Source of the DNA: Bacillota bacterium
Lineage (GTDB): Bacteria > Bacillota > Clostridia > Lachnospirales > Lachnospiraceae
Reading direction: 5' to 3'
DNA: 64,000 nt
Assembly: GCA_023415595.1 (NCBI GenBank)
Contig: JAEZJW010000142.1
Coordinates: 6,344-70,343, forward strand
Of this stretch, positions 1-8,839 are shown piece after piece. Below the pieces are notes generated by a model. That model did not search any database and had not been told where the DNA came from. It saw only the letters and a list, made by a program, of their open reading frames with translations. The translations under genes were made by a program, and so were the position numbers. The first letter of the stretch is position 1. Every line of letters starts with the position of its first letter.

Positions 1-2
1 AT

Positions 3-1202
3 GCGATGGCGAACCAGCAGGCCATCGAAAAGTATGAAGAAATCATCAGTGATCTTCAGATTGATTGTGATTATGAGATTCTTCCAAACTATATCTATAC
101 CTTGGATGATGTATATAAGATCAAACAGGAGGTAGAGGCGGCTCAGAAGCTTGGGCTTCCGGCTGTATTTACCAAGGAGACGACACTGCCCTTCCAGGTG
201 AAGGCGGCGATCCGTTTCGATCATCAGGCACAGTTCCACCCGCTCAAATTTCTGGATGCAGTGGTGGAGAAGTTAAATATCTATGAGAATACCAGAGTTA
301 CCGAGATCCATAAGGATGGTTTGATCAAGACGGATCAGGGCAGTGTAAAGGCGAAGAAGGTGGTAATCGCAACCCATTATCCGTTCATCAATGTGCCGGG
401 GTATTATTTCTTCAAGCTGCATCAGGAGCGGTACTACCTAAGTGCCATTGAGGGAGGCGATGCGGATTCCAGTACGCATATGGACGGTATGTATCTGGAT
501 GCCGATCCGGACGGTTTCTCTCTACGGAATTATAAGGATCTGCTGATCTTTGGCAGCAGCACTCACCGTACTGGCGAATATCAGCCAAAGGATGCCTATG
601 CGAATATTGAGAGACACGTCAAAGAATATTATCCTGAGTCCAGGCTCCTGTATACCTGGTCCAACCAGGACTGTATGACTCCGGATTCCATTCCTTATAT
701 CGGGACCTATTCGCTGCAGACGCCGAATATCTATGTGGCAACCGGCTTTAATATGTGGGGTATGACCGGCTCCATGGTATCAGCCATGATCATCAGTGAG
801 ATGATAGCCGGAAGGAACCATGATTACCAGAAGGTCTATAACCCCCGCAGGCTGATGCTCTCCGGCAGCAGAGCCTTCTTAAAGGATGCAGCAATCATCA
901 CCATAAGTCTGTTATCCGAATACCTTAAGATTCCCCATGACAGGCTGAAGGATATCGAGAAGGGGCAGGCCGGCGTGGTTCGTTATGATGGACAGAGAGT
1001 TGGGGTATATCGGGATCAGGAAGATAAATATTATTTCGTAACGACCAAATGCCCGCACCTTGGCTGTAAGCTGGAATGGAACCAGAATGAAATGACCTGG
1101 GACTGCCCCTGCCACGGCTCGCGTTTTGATTATAAAGGTAACCTGATCAATAATCCCGCTATGAGGGATACTTTTGATGCCTGTATCAGGAAGAAGAAGT
1201 AG
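3..1202 (+). CDS. FAD-dependent oxidoreductase with C-terminal Rieske domain, 5' end cut by window
   Basis: The frame is open to the left window edge, so the N-terminus, including the expected GxGxxG FAD-binding loop, lies outside. The visible ~400 residues resemble a DAO/glycine-oxidase-type FAD fold, with the late FAD-contacting stretch 'VATGFNMWGMTGS' near residue 250. The last ~60 residues form a Rieske [2Fe-2S] domain: C-P-H, 15 residues, then C-P-C-H (C-x-H-x15-C-x2-H). Proteins of this design are soluble flavoproteins passing electrons between FAD and a Rieske centre; the substrate cannot be told from sequence. An ATG at 6 exists but is internal, since the family is longer. No clear terminator follows; only a weak hairpin is seen near 1229-1248. 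Confidence 0.85.
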   Translation, partial: AMANQQAIEKYEEIISDLQIDCDYEILPNYIYTLDDVYKIKQEVEAAQKLGLPAVFTKETTLPFQVKAAIRFDHQAQFHPLKFLDAVVEKLNIYENTRVTEIHKDGLIKTDQGSVKAKKVVIATHYPFINVPGYYFFKLHQERYYLSAIEGGDADSSTHMDGMYLDADPDGFSLRNYKDLLIFGSSTHRTGEYQPKDAYANIERHVKEYYPESRLLYTWSNQDCMTPDSIPYIGTYSLQTPNIYVATGFNMWGMTGSMVSAMIISEMIAGRNHDYQKVYNPRRLMLSGSRAFLKDAAIITISLLSEYLKIPHDRLKDIEKGQAGVVRYDGQRVGVYRDQEDKYYFVTTKCPHLGCKLEWNQNEMTWDCPCHGSRFDYKGNLINNPAMRDTFDACIRKKK

Positions 1203-1302
1203 GAAGAGTAAGCCATTCGGAGCTTAATTTACAAGGACGGATTTGTAATTATCTATCCTCAGAACAGGCTATATTTTACACATCAAAATTAAGAAAAAAG
1301 TG

Positions 1303-1331
1303 TTGCAAATAGTGAACGGGGATGATATAAT
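1303..1331 (+). promoter_or_regulatory. sigma-A-type promoter of tRNA-Leu
   Basis: TTGCAA at 1303-1308 and TATAAT at 1326-1331 are separated by 17 bases. The -10 lies about 35 bases before the mature tRNA 5' end, as expected for a tRNA precursor with a short leader. Confidence 0.8.
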
Positions 1332-1365
1332 CACTATTGTTCGCTGCTGATGGCGAACAAGAAAT

Positions 1366-1449
1366 GCAGTCGTGGCGGAATTGGCATACGCGCTAGACTA
1401 AGGATCTAGTCCGGGTTTCTGGGTAGGGGTTCAAGTCCCCTCGACTGCA
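1366..1449 (+). tRNA. tRNA-Leu (anticodon AAG)
   Basis: The 84-nt cloverleaf has a 7-bp acceptor stem GCAGTCG/CGACTGC with discriminator A1449. The anticodon stem is CTAGA/TCTAG around the 7-nt loop CTAAGGA, giving anticodon AAG, so A34 is probably read as inosine. The long class II variable arm (CCGGG/CTGGG) and the T arm AGGGG-TTCAAGT-CCCCT support tRNA-Leu. CCA is not encoded. A strong promoter lies upstream. The 3' half is repeated in inverted orientation just downstream (see findings). Confidence 0.95.
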
Positions 1450-1452
1450 GTT

Positions 1453-1498
1453 AAAAAATAAGTGGCGAGCGACATAAGTCGGTCGTCACTTATTTTTT
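1453..1498 (+). terminator. terminator of tRNA-Leu
   Basis: A 21-bp stem (AAAAAATAAGTG... paired with ...CACTTATTTTTT, one mismatch and one GT wobble) with an ATAA loop ends in seven T. The A-tract on the left arm makes it potentially bidirectional. It forms the core of a longer inverted repeat that includes the tRNA T arm. Confidence 0.85.
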
Positions 1499-1798
1499 TA
1501 CTAAAGTGGGACTTGAACCCCTGGTTCAATTGAGCGAAGATCAATTTGTTCCACCACCATTATTGGTAAATATTGCTTATAATTAATTACTAATGTATAA
1601 TAAGTGTATTAGTTATTATATTATTAAGGGAGATCTGACTGTAATTGTAGTAATAGTTATAGCGTTTGGGATGAGAATCAAACTATTGGGTTTGGTTCTT
1701 ATTGGTTTTAAAGCATGATAAATGTCTGGTAAACATGGTTTGGTTGTAAATATTTATTCTGGTTATAAATATTAGACAACTAAAGGAGTTAATGATTT
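1499..1798 (+). other. AT-rich interval before ade, with antisense T-arm copy and leader hairpin
   Basis: No protein-coding gene was recognised. At 1508-1522 lies GGGACTTGAACCCCT, the exact reverse complement of tRNA-Leu positions 1425-1439. A 14-bp hairpin (arms 1670-1683 and 1690-1703, 6-nt loop, a few GU pairs) lies about 100 bases before the adenine deaminase start. It is followed by ATTGGTTTTA, which is not a convincing terminator tail. I looked for the purine riboswitch core (TTTCTACC and its partner loop) and did not see it. The ribosome binding site AAAGGAG is at 1782-1788. Confidence 0.6.
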
Positions 1799-3511
1799 AT
1801 GGAGCTTGAAAAGTATGTGCATGGATCGCGAGTAGCGAGAGGAATAGAGAAAGCCGATTTGGTATTGAAAAATGCTTCTGTAGTGAATGTTTTCACAGAA
1901 GAGATTTACAAAGCTGATGTAGCGATAGTGGATGGGATTGTTGCCGGAGTCGGAGAGTATTTTGGGGAAAAAGAATTGGATATGGCGGGAAGATATGTTT
2001 GCCCGGGATTTATTGATTCCCATTTACACCTGGAATCTACGTTAGTAACTCCTGAGGAATTGATCTGTCAGGCGGCTCAATGCGGAACAACAACCTTTAT
2101 TGTCGATCCGCATGAATCTGCTAATGTTTCTGGCTGTGCAGGCATCGATTATATACTTGAACAGACGGAAGAAGTACCAGCAAATGTATATGTGATGATG
2201 CCATCTTGCGTTCCGGCTACCAATATCGATGATAATGGATACGACTTAACTGCTGATAAGATGCTGCCCTACCTAGATCATAAGAGAATGATAGGCTTGG
2301 GAGAAGTGATGAACTATCCCGCGGTAATCAATAGTGATTTAGAAATGATAGAAAAAATAGAACTATATAAAAGTAAGATCATTGATGGCCATGCGCCGTT
2401 TCTTGGTGCTAAGGATTTGTCGGCATATATTCTGGCTGGTATTTCAACGGATCACGAATGTGTTGATTTTAATTATGCTATGGAAGAAAGAAGAGGAGGG
2501 ATGACAGTACTGATTCGCGAAGGAAGTGCTGCTAAAAATCTCGAGGCCATTGTAAAAGGAATAGTAGAGAATAATTTTGACACGAATGGATTTTGTTTTT
2601 GCACGGACGACAAGCATATAGAAGAAATTCGAAAAGAAGGCCATATTAATTTTAATATTAAAAAAGCAGTAAACCTCGGACTGAATGTAATAAAAGCGGT
2701 AAAAATGGCGACGATACAAGCCGCGCAGTGCTATGGATTAAAAGGTATAGGAGCAATCGCACCGGGCTATCAGGCTGATTTGGTAATATTCGATGATTTA
2801 GAGCAACTAAATGTACTAGAGGTATATCATAAAGGGGTACTGCTTCAAAAAGATAAACAGATTAAAATTAAGCCATGCTCTGACTTGATAAAAAATACGG
2901 TGAAACTTAAGCACTTTTCAAAAAGCAGTTTACAATTGAAAATAACCTGTAATCCATATCACGTTATTCAAATGGTTGAGGGGCAGATAACAACAAAAGA
3001 TCTATTGGTTGATCTTTCGAGAAGGGAATGCTTTGAACCGGATGATACCTATAATAAAATTGCGGTAATAGAACGGCATAAGAATACAGGGAAAACAGGA
3101 GTAGGTGTTATTGCAGGTTTTGGTATTAAAAATGGAGCGATTGCATCCAGCGTTTCACATGATTCCCATAACATTATTGTTATTGGAGATAATGATGACG
3201 ATATGGAAATTGCAGTTAACGAACTGATACGTGTGCAAGGCGGGTATACTGTAATAGAACGAGGGAATATCGTTGGTACTTTAGAGCTTCCAATCATGGG
3301 ATTGATGAGCGATGCCGGATACGAAACTGTAAATAATACTCTTACCGGATTGATTAATAAGGCTCATGAGATGGGGGTTGCCGCTAGTATGGATCCATTT
3401 ATCACTCTGTCCTTTATGGCATTACCGGTTATACCGGAAATCAGAATTACTCCCAGAGGGGTATATCACGTCCTTGAAGATAGATTTATTTCTGAAGCAG
3501 TTAAAAAGTAG
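1799..3511 (+). CDS. ade: adenine deaminase
   Basis: 570 residues, normal length for Ade. It hydrolyses adenine to hypoxanthine and ammonia in purine salvage. An amidohydrolase-type metal site is seen: 'GFIDSHLHLEST' near residue 72 (H-x-H) and 'DPHESANVSG' near 103, with 'IIDGHAPFL' and 'ISTDHEC' further on and a conserved C-terminal domain. AAAGGAG stands 10 bases before the ATG. The gene is transcribed alone, between two terminators. By eye its codons are richer in A/T than those of the flanking genes (many ATA, TTA and AAA codons), and antisense tRNA-3'-end-like sequences stand at both sides, which could mark separate acquisition. Confidence 0.95.
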   Translation: MELEKYVHGSRVARGIEKADLVLKNASVVNVFTEEIYKADVAIVDGIVAGVGEYFGEKELDMAGRYVCPGFIDSHLHLESTLVTPEELICQAAQCGTTTFIVDPHESANVSGCAGIDYILEQTEEVPANVYVMMPSCVPATNIDDNGYDLTADKMLPYLDHKRMIGLGEVMNYPAVINSDLEMIEKIELYKSKIIDGHAPFLGAKDLSAYILAGISTDHECVDFNYAMEERRGGMTVLIREGSAAKNLEAIVKGIVENNFDTNGFCFCTDDKHIEEIRKEGHINFNIKKAVNLGLNVIKAVKMATIQAAQCYGLKGIGAIAPGYQADLVIFDDLEQLNVLEVYHKGVLLQKDKQIKIKPCSDLIKNTVKLKHFSKSSLQLKITCNPYHVIQMVEGQITTKDLLVDLSRRECFEPDDTYNKIAVIERHKNTGKTGVGVIAGFGIKNGAIASSVSHDSHNIIVIGDNDDDMEIAVNELIRVQGGYTVIERGNIVGTLELPIMGLMSDAGYETVNNTLTGLINKAHEMGVAASMDPFITLSFMALPVIPEIRITPRGVYHVLEDRFISEAVKK

Positions 3512-3546
3512 AGGCTCTAAGGTAAGTTATGGACCTCTACTTTTTT
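3502..3546 (+). terminator. terminator after ade
   Basis: AAGTAGAGG and CCTCTACTT pair around a loop of about 20 bases and run into TTTTTT. The stem includes the ade stop codon (TAG). Directly behind it (3549-3575) is a degenerate antisense tRNA-3'-end-like sequence. Confidence 0.7.
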
Positions 3547-3626
3547 AGTTGCAGTAGGGATAGGAACCCCTTGGTCTGCCTGAACGCCATACAATGTAAA
3601 AAATTAGTAAAATTAACCAAGAATTC

Positions 3627-3655
3627 TTGTTATACGTCAGGACGAGTGTTATAAT
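3627..3655 (+). promoter_or_regulatory. promoter of the 5'-nucleotidase gene
   Basis: TTGTTA (3627-3632) and TATAAT (3650-3655) are separated by 17 bases and lie 40 bases before the start codon. Confidence 0.75.
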
Positions 3656-3694
3656 CAAATTACAAACCATTTCATTATAGAGGAGGTCCAATTA

Positions 3695-5431
3695 ATGAAG
3701 AGAATTAGTAAGTTGTTTCTTTCTCTAGTACTCGCCCTGGCGTTAGCATTTGGCATATTGCCGGGTGGTGCCACAGCCCTTGCTAAGGATTACAACATTA
3801 GCGAAATCGTTATTCTCTACACAAATGATGTACATAATGGTGTGAAGCAAGTGAAAGGTCAGGACGGAACCGTCACAAACATCGGTTATGCAGGTGTTGC
3901 TGCTTATAAGGACAAGATGGAGAAGCGGTATGGTAAGAAATATGTTACCCTCGTCGATGCAGGCGATGCCGTGCAGGGAGATGCCATCGGTACTCTTTCT
4001 CAGGGACAGTACCTGGTCGATATTATGAATCAAGTTGGGTATGATGTATTTGTGCCTGGAAATCATGAATTTGATTACGGTATGGGCCGCATGCAGGAGC
4101 TGATGAAAAAGCTTGATGCCAAGGTTATTTCAAGTAATTTTAGTGATTTAAGAACGAAAAAGCTTGTTTATGAACCCTATACCATGATGACCTATGGAAC
4201 AGGTCCTGATAAAACAAAGGTGGCTTTTGTAGGTATAACGACACCGGAAGCTTTTACAAAGTCTACACCCGCTTATTTCCAGGACAACAAAGGGAAGTAC
4301 ATATATGGTTTTAAAGAAGGCAAGAATGGACAAGAACTATATGATGCGGTACAGAAAGCGGTCAACGATGCGAAGAAGAAGGGTGCGCATTATGTCATAG
4401 CCGTTGGGCATTTGGGTACTGATGAGCAATCCACTCCTTGGCGTTCTACCGATGTTATCAAAAATACCACCGGAATCGATGCCTTCATTGACGGACATTC
4501 CCACAGTACTGTTGTGACCGAAGCCGTACAGAATAAGGACGGAAAAGATGTTGTTCTTACTCAGACAGGTACCAAATTGGCAAGTATAGGACGCTTAATA
4601 ATTAATCAAGACGGCAGTATTACCAACAGTCTGGTCAAAGGTTATTCAAAACAGGATGCGGATACCGTAAGCTTTATCGCAAATATTGAGAAAAGCTTTG
4701 CAGATGACTTGGCTGCCAATGTAGGTAAGACGGATGTTGCGTTGACGGTAATCGACCCGGCAACGAACAAACGTATGGTACGAAGCAGAGAGACCAATTT
4801 GGGCGATCTGTGTGCTGATGCTTATCGCTATGTTCTGGGCAATGGCAAGTCAGGAAAAGAGAGTGGCCCTGCTGACATCGCCTTTGTAAATGGCGGTGGC
4901 ATCAGAGCAGATATTAATGCAGGTGATATCACCTTTGGTGAAGTGATCGCAGTACATCCCTTCAACAATGTCGGCTGTGTTGTAAAAGCAACCGGTCAGG
5001 AAATATTGGATGCACTAGAGATGGCGGCACGCGTAGCTCCACAGGAGAATGGAGGCTTCTTACAGGTTTCCGGATTGACTTATACAATTGATACCTCCAT
5101 ACCATCCACTGTAGAGGTCGATGACAAAAAGAATTTTGTCAAGGTGGCTGGTGCTTACCGAGTTAAGGATGTTATGGTTGGAGGAATAGCACTCGATCTA
5201 GAGAAGACCTATACATTGGCATCACACAATTATATGCTTCTGGACGGAGGAGACGGTATCAATATGTTCCGTGATAACGAAGTCGTTGTACAGCCGGTAA
5301 TGTTGGATAATCAGGTTTTAATCAGTTATATTCAGAAATATTTGAACGGCGTGGTCGGTGAGAAGTACAGCGATCCTTATGGACAGGGCAGAATTCAAAT
5401 AAAGGGTGTGGAAATCGCTTCTGCAGCATAA
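3695..5431 (+). CDS. secreted 5'-nucleotidase / 2',3'-cyclic phosphodiesterase family protein
   Basis: 578 residues. A Sec signal peptide covers about residues 1-30 (KR followed by a long hydrophobic stretch ending 'ATALAK'). The N-terminal metallophosphatase domain has 'ILYTNDVHNG', 'VDAGDAVQG', 'GNHEFDYG' and 'GHSHS', the two-metal site ligands. The C-terminal 5'-nucleotidase domain holds 'GGGIRADI' and 'LDGGDGINMF', the substrate-binding region. It should release nucleosides and phosphate from extracellular nucleotides. No LPxTG or SLH anchor is visible, so it is probably freely secreted. AGGAGG precedes the ATG. Together with adenine deaminase just upstream it would form a nucleotide-scavenging pair, although each has its own promoter. 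Confidence 0.92.
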   Translation: MKRISKLFLSLVLALALAFGILPGGATALAKDYNISEIVILYTNDVHNGVKQVKGQDGTVTNIGYAGVAAYKDKMEKRYGKKYVTLVDAGDAVQGDAIGTLSQGQYLVDIMNQVGYDVFVPGNHEFDYGMGRMQELMKKLDAKVISSNFSDLRTKKLVYEPYTMMTYGTGPDKTKVAFVGITTPEAFTKSTPAYFQDNKGKYIYGFKEGKNGQELYDAVQKAVNDAKKKGAHYVIAVGHLGTDEQSTPWRSTDVIKNTTGIDAFIDGHSHSTVVTEAVQNKDGKDVVLTQTGTKLASIGRLIINQDGSITNSLVKGYSKQDADTVSFIANIEKSFADDLAANVGKTDVALTVIDPATNKRMVRSRETNLGDLCADAYRYVLGNGKSGKESGPADIAFVNGGGIRADINAGDITFGEVIAVHPFNNVGCVVKATGQEILDALEMAARVAPQENGGFLQVSGLTYTIDTSIPSTVEVDDKKNFVKVAGAYRVKDVMVGGIALDLEKTYTLASHNYMLLDGGDGINMFRDNEVVVQPVMLDNQVLISYIQKYLNGVVGEKYSDPYGQGRIQIKGVEIASAA

Positions 5432-5437
5432 AATTTG

Positions 5438-5472
5438 GGGCATCCGGATTGATAGTTTTAATGCCCTTATTT
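5438..5472 (+). terminator. probable terminator after the 5'-nucleotidase gene
   Basis: GGGCAT (5438-5443) pairs with ATGCCC (5461-5466) and is followed by TTATTTT. The stem is short, so the call is moderate. Confidence 0.5.
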
Positions 5473-5818
5473 TCTGCCTACTTGATTTTCTTCCGGAGCA
5501 TATTTAGTTTATGTTATTATTAGGGGAGAGGAATATAGTTATAAGAAATATCACCATATGGAAAAACAAATGGCAGGGCTTGAATCCATTAAGCCCTGCC
5601 ATAATCATCTCCTTTTCGACTCCTTTCATGATTTTCTTATTGTTGCCAATGCACATTTGTGCAATAATTGTACTAACAGAAACATCCATTTCAATTCGTT
5701 TGTTTATATTATAAAATAAGTTGTGTCAAAATTATATATTATATGTGCAATACGGCAGAATTATACATGAAAATTGTCATGGGCTGAAGACAGCTACCAC
5801 AGGAAAGGGGGACAGCTT
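5473..5818. other. intergenic region before the serine operon
   Basis: The main structure is a perfect 10-bp hairpin, GGCAGGGCTT (5572-5581) and AAGCCCTGCC (5591-5600). On the minus strand it is followed by a T-rich run, so it may end minus-strand transcription. A short minus-strand frame (5504-5689, 61 codons) runs through the hairpin and has no recognisable homology. The sdaAB ribosome binding site (AGGAAAGGGGG) is at 5801-5811. Confidence 0.5.
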
Positions 5819-6481
5819 ATGCTGGGAGTTTTTGATATTATCGGTCCGATTATGATAGGTCCATCCAGTTCCCATACAGCGGGGGCGGTACGTATCGGAA
5901 AATACACCTATTCCATTATGGGGGAGAGACCGGTTAACGCACGGATCAGCTTTTCGGGATCTTTTGCTAAGACTTACCGCGGGCACGGTACGGATAAGGC
6001 TATTATCGCAGGGCTTCTGGGTATGGATACAGATGACAGCAGGATCTGCAGAAGCTTGGAGATTGCGAAAGAAGAAGGACTTGAATATACATTTGAAACA
6101 GTGGAGATAGACGGAGCGCATCCCAATACGGTCGAAATTGAACTGCAAGGGGAGAGTGGCAGGAAGATTAACGTAAGAGGCTCGTCCATTGGCGGCGGCA
6201 ATATTCTGATCAACAGGATCAATGGTGCCGATGTATTGATTTCAGGAAAGTCAACAGCATTGATTATCACACATCAGGATATACCGGGAATGGTCGGTAA
6301 GGTAAGCAATGTACTGGGGAACAGCGGTGTCAATATTAATAATTTTTCGTTGAGCAGAGAAGAAAAAGGTGGAACTGCAATTATGACAATTGAGATTGAT
6401 GGAGAAATTGGTCCATCAATCCAGAGAATTATTCAGGGTATTCCAAATATTTTATCTGTCAGCATCTTAAATGCGATTTAA
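5819..6481 (+). CDS. sdaAB: L-serine dehydratase, iron-sulfur-dependent, beta subunit
   Basis: 220 residues. With the alpha subunit it deaminates L-serine to pyruvate and ammonia. The N-terminal 'GPIMIGPSSSHTAGA' (about residues 9-23) is the conserved SDH beta motif. The last ~70 residues form an ACT domain ('HQDIPGMVGKVSNVLGN', 'GVNINNFSLSRE'), likely for serine sensing. The start is set at the ATG at 5819, behind AGGAAAGGGGG; an in-frame TTG at 5774 has no ribosome binding site. First gene of an sdaAB-sdaAA-sstT operon. Confidence 0.95.
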   Translation: MLGVFDIIGPIMIGPSSSHTAGAVRIGKYTYSIMGERPVNARISFSGSFAKTYRGHGTDKAIIAGLLGMDTDDSRICRSLEIAKEEGLEYTFETVEIDGAHPNTVEIELQGESGRKINVRGSSIGGGNILINRINGADVLISGKSTALIITHQDIPGMVGKVSNVLGNSGVNINNFSLSREEKGGTAIMTIEIDGEIGPSIQRIIQGIPNILSVSILNAI

Positions 6482-6547
6482 ATATAAAACCCGCAAAATT
6501 TGCCCGAGGCATACAGCCTACAGGCTTTGATGAAAGGTTGGGTAATT

Positions 6548-7420
6548 ATGAAATACAATTCGATATCAGAGCTATGCCGGAAAGCAGAAGCTTTGAATAT
6601 AAAGATCTCAGAATTGGTAGTAAAGGATCAGGCTGATCTGATGGAAAAAAGCGAAGAAGATTTAAAGCAAACCATGAAGACAATGCTTGATGTTATGAGA
6701 CAAAGTACTAAGGAAGGCCTAAAACCGGGTATACGCTCTGTCAGCGGTTTATCCGGAGGCGATGCCTATAAGCTGGACCAGGCGTTAAAGAATGGTCAGT
6801 CCATCAGCGGTTCTGTTATTGGGAAAGCCTTGGTCAAAGCACTTTCTGTATCTGAGACAAATGCCTGCATGGGTAAGATTGTTGCTGCACCGACAGCCGG
6901 TAGCTGCGGAATTATTCCGGCCGTTCTTATGACGATCGCGGAAGAGAGACAAATCGAGGACGAACAATTGGTTATGGCGTTGTTTACATCCTCAGCAATC
7001 GGTATGGTGATAGCAAACAAGGCCAGTATTTCAGGTGCTGAAGGCGGATGTCAAGCGGAATGCGGTTCAGCCAGTGCTATGGCGGCAGCAGTATTGGTTG
7101 AGTTATGCGGTGGCACACCGGCTATGGTGGAGCATGCGGTTGCGATTGCGTTAAAAAGCAAGCTGGGACTGGTTTGTGATCCTGTGGCAGGCTTGGTGGA
7201 GATCCCCTGTATTAAGAGAAATGCAATGGGGGCGGCGAATGCTTTTGTAGCAGCGGAAATGGCCTTGGCAGGAATCGAGAGTAAAATCCCGGTGGATGAG
7301 GTCATCCATGCGATGAAGACAATCGGTGACAGTATGTCCACTACGCTGAAGGAGACAGCTGAAGGTGGCCTTGCGGCGACACCGACAGCGAAGAAACTAA
7401 TGAAAGAGGTTTTTGGATAA
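6548..7420 (+). CDS. sdaAA: L-serine dehydratase, iron-sulfur-dependent, alpha subunit
   Basis: 290 residues, the usual alpha-subunit length in Clostridia. It carries the catalytic [4Fe-4S] cluster: conserved cysteines lie in 'PTAGSCGIIP', 'GGCQAECGSAS' and 'GLVCDPVAG...IPCIKRN'. The start is placed at the ATG at 6548, behind AAAGG; an in-frame TTG at 6500 would add 16 residues that do not look like the family. The 66-base gap from sdaAB and the following serine transporter support one operon for serine uptake and breakdown to pyruvate. Confidence 0.95.
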   Translation: MKYNSISELCRKAEALNIKISELVVKDQADLMEKSEEDLKQTMKTMLDVMRQSTKEGLKPGIRSVSGLSGGDAYKLDQALKNGQSISGSVIGKALVKALSVSETNACMGKIVAAPTAGSCGIIPAVLMTIAEERQIEDEQLVMALFTSSAIGMVIANKASISGAEGGCQAECGSASAMAAAVLVELCGGTPAMVEHAVAIALKSKLGLVCDPVAGLVEIPCIKRNAMGAANAFVAAEMALAGIESKIPVDEVIHAMKTIGDSMSTTLKETAEGGLAATPTAKKLMKEVFG

Positions 7421-7499
7421 TCTCAACTGATAATCCAGAACAATAACGACATTATAATCGACAACCATAGTCTACAACAGGTGAAAACGGAGGAAAGAA

Positions 7500-8717
7500 A
7501 TGAAAGCATGGAATAAGCTTGGCTTAATTCAAAGAATTCTGATTGGTATGGTAATTGGTCTTATCTTGGGACTGACAGTACCACAGTTTACGGTAATCGG
7601 TATTTTAGGTAATTTATTTGTAGGAGCATTAAAGGCAGTGGCACCTATCCTTGTATTCTTCCTGGTAATGTCCTCTCTTGCAGGCGCTAAATCAGGAAGC
7701 GGCAGCAACATGAAGAGTGTTCTTGCGCTCTATGGTATCGGTACACTGGCGTCTGCATTCGTAGCAGTAGCAGCGAATTATTTCTTCCCTGTCAGCATTG
7801 CACTTAGCTCTGATCTGGAAGTAACAGGTGTTGAAGTAACCACTGGTATCGGAGAAGTCCTTAAGACTCTTCTGATGAATCTGGTTTCTAATCCAATTAC
7901 AGCGTTATCCAGCGCTAATTATATCGGTATCTTATCCTGGGCTGTGATTTTAGGTATTGCGTTTAAGTTTTCTAACGATGCAACGAAGAAGGTATTATCA
8001 GATATTTCAGATGCTGTTTCCAAGGTAGTAAAATGGGTAATTAACTTAGCACCCTTCGGTATTCTTGGTCTGGTATTTACAACCATCGCAGAGACAGGTA
8101 TTGAAGGCTTTGCCACCTACGGTAAGCTTCTGATTGTCCTGGTAGGCTGTATGCTTGGCGTAGCATTAGTCTTAAATCCGCTCATTGTGTTCTTAACAAT
8201 TAAACAGAATCCATATCCATTGGTATTCAAATGTCTTAGAGAAAGTGCGATTACAGCGTTCTTTACCAGAAGCTCTGCAGCGAATATCCCGGTAAACATG
8301 GAGCTCTGTAAAAAGCTTGGCTTAAATGAGGATGATTATTCCGTAAGTATTCCTCTCGGAGCAACTGTTAATATGGCGGGTGCTGCGATTACGATTACCA
8401 CCATGTCTCTCGCAGCAGTTCATACCCTTGGTATCGCAGTTGATTTGCCGACTATGCTGATCTTAAGTATTCTGGCAAGCGTTGCGGCAGCAGGAACCTC
8501 AGGCGTTGCTGGTGGTTCACTGATGCTGATCCCTCTGGCATGCAGTCTGTTCGGCATCTCTAATGATATTGCGATGCAGGTTGTTGGTATCGGATTTATC
8601 ATCGGTGTAATCCAGGATTCCTGTGAAACAGCTTTAAATTCTTCTACCGACGTTCTGTTTACGGCAGCAGCCGAGTTCAGAATGTGGAAGAAAGCAGGGA
8701 AAAAACTGCCCGTGTAA
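7500..8717 (+). CDS. sstT: serine/threonine:sodium symporter
   Basis: 405 residues, matching SstT of the dicarboxylate/amino acid:cation symporter family. It starts '[17 protein letters not shown]' and has about eight to nine hydrophobic segments and two re-entrant-loop signatures, '[16 protein letters not shown]' and '[12 protein letters not shown]'. It would import L-serine (and threonine) with Na+. Its position directly after sdaAB-sdaAA fits supply of substrate to the dehydratase. A GGAGGAAAG ribosome binding site precedes the ATG and a strong terminator follows. Confidence 0.94.
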   Translation: MKAWNKLGLIQRILIGMVIGLILGLTVPQFTVIGILGNLFVGALKAVAPILVFFLVMSSLAGAKSGSGSNMKSVLALYGIGTLASAFVAVAANYFFPVSIALSSDLEVTGVEVTTGIGEVLKTLLMNLVSNPITALSSANYIGILSWAVILGIAFKFSNDATKKVLSDISDAVSKVVKWVINLAPFGILGLVFTTIAETGIEGFATYGKLLIVLVGCMLGVALVLNPLIVFLTIKQNPYPLVFKCLRESAITAFFTRSSAANIPVNMELCKKLGLNEDDYSVSIPLGATVNMAGAAITITTMSLAAVHTLGIAVDLPTMLILSILASVAAAGTSGVAGGSLMLIPLACSLFGISNDIAMQVVGIGFIIGVIQDSCETALNSSTDVLFTAAAEFRMWKKAGKKLPV

Positions 8718-8755
8718 TAGTTAATATGGAAGAAAATAAATAGTAAGATAATGAG

Positions 8756-8790
8756 AAGGAACTGTTGAAGAATCAACAGTTCCTTTTTGT
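8756..8790 (+). terminator. terminator of the serine operon
   Basis: AAGGAACTGTTGA (8756-8768) and TCAACAGTTCCTT (8773-8785) form a perfect 13-bp stem with an AGAA loop, followed by a T run. Confidence 0.9.
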
Positions 8791-8839
8791 GTTTGGTGCT
8801 TTTGCATATCTCACAAATAGAATGCTGTATGCCAAATTA

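Noticed and set aside
1501..1565. A second tRNA gene on the minus strand next to tRNA-Leu
   Set aside because: A T arm is present, but no acceptor stem closes and the candidate anticodon loop lacks U33; treated as a partial inverted copy.
1600..1798. Purine riboswitch before adenine deaminase
   Set aside because: The conserved aptamer core was not found; only an unrelated hairpin is present.
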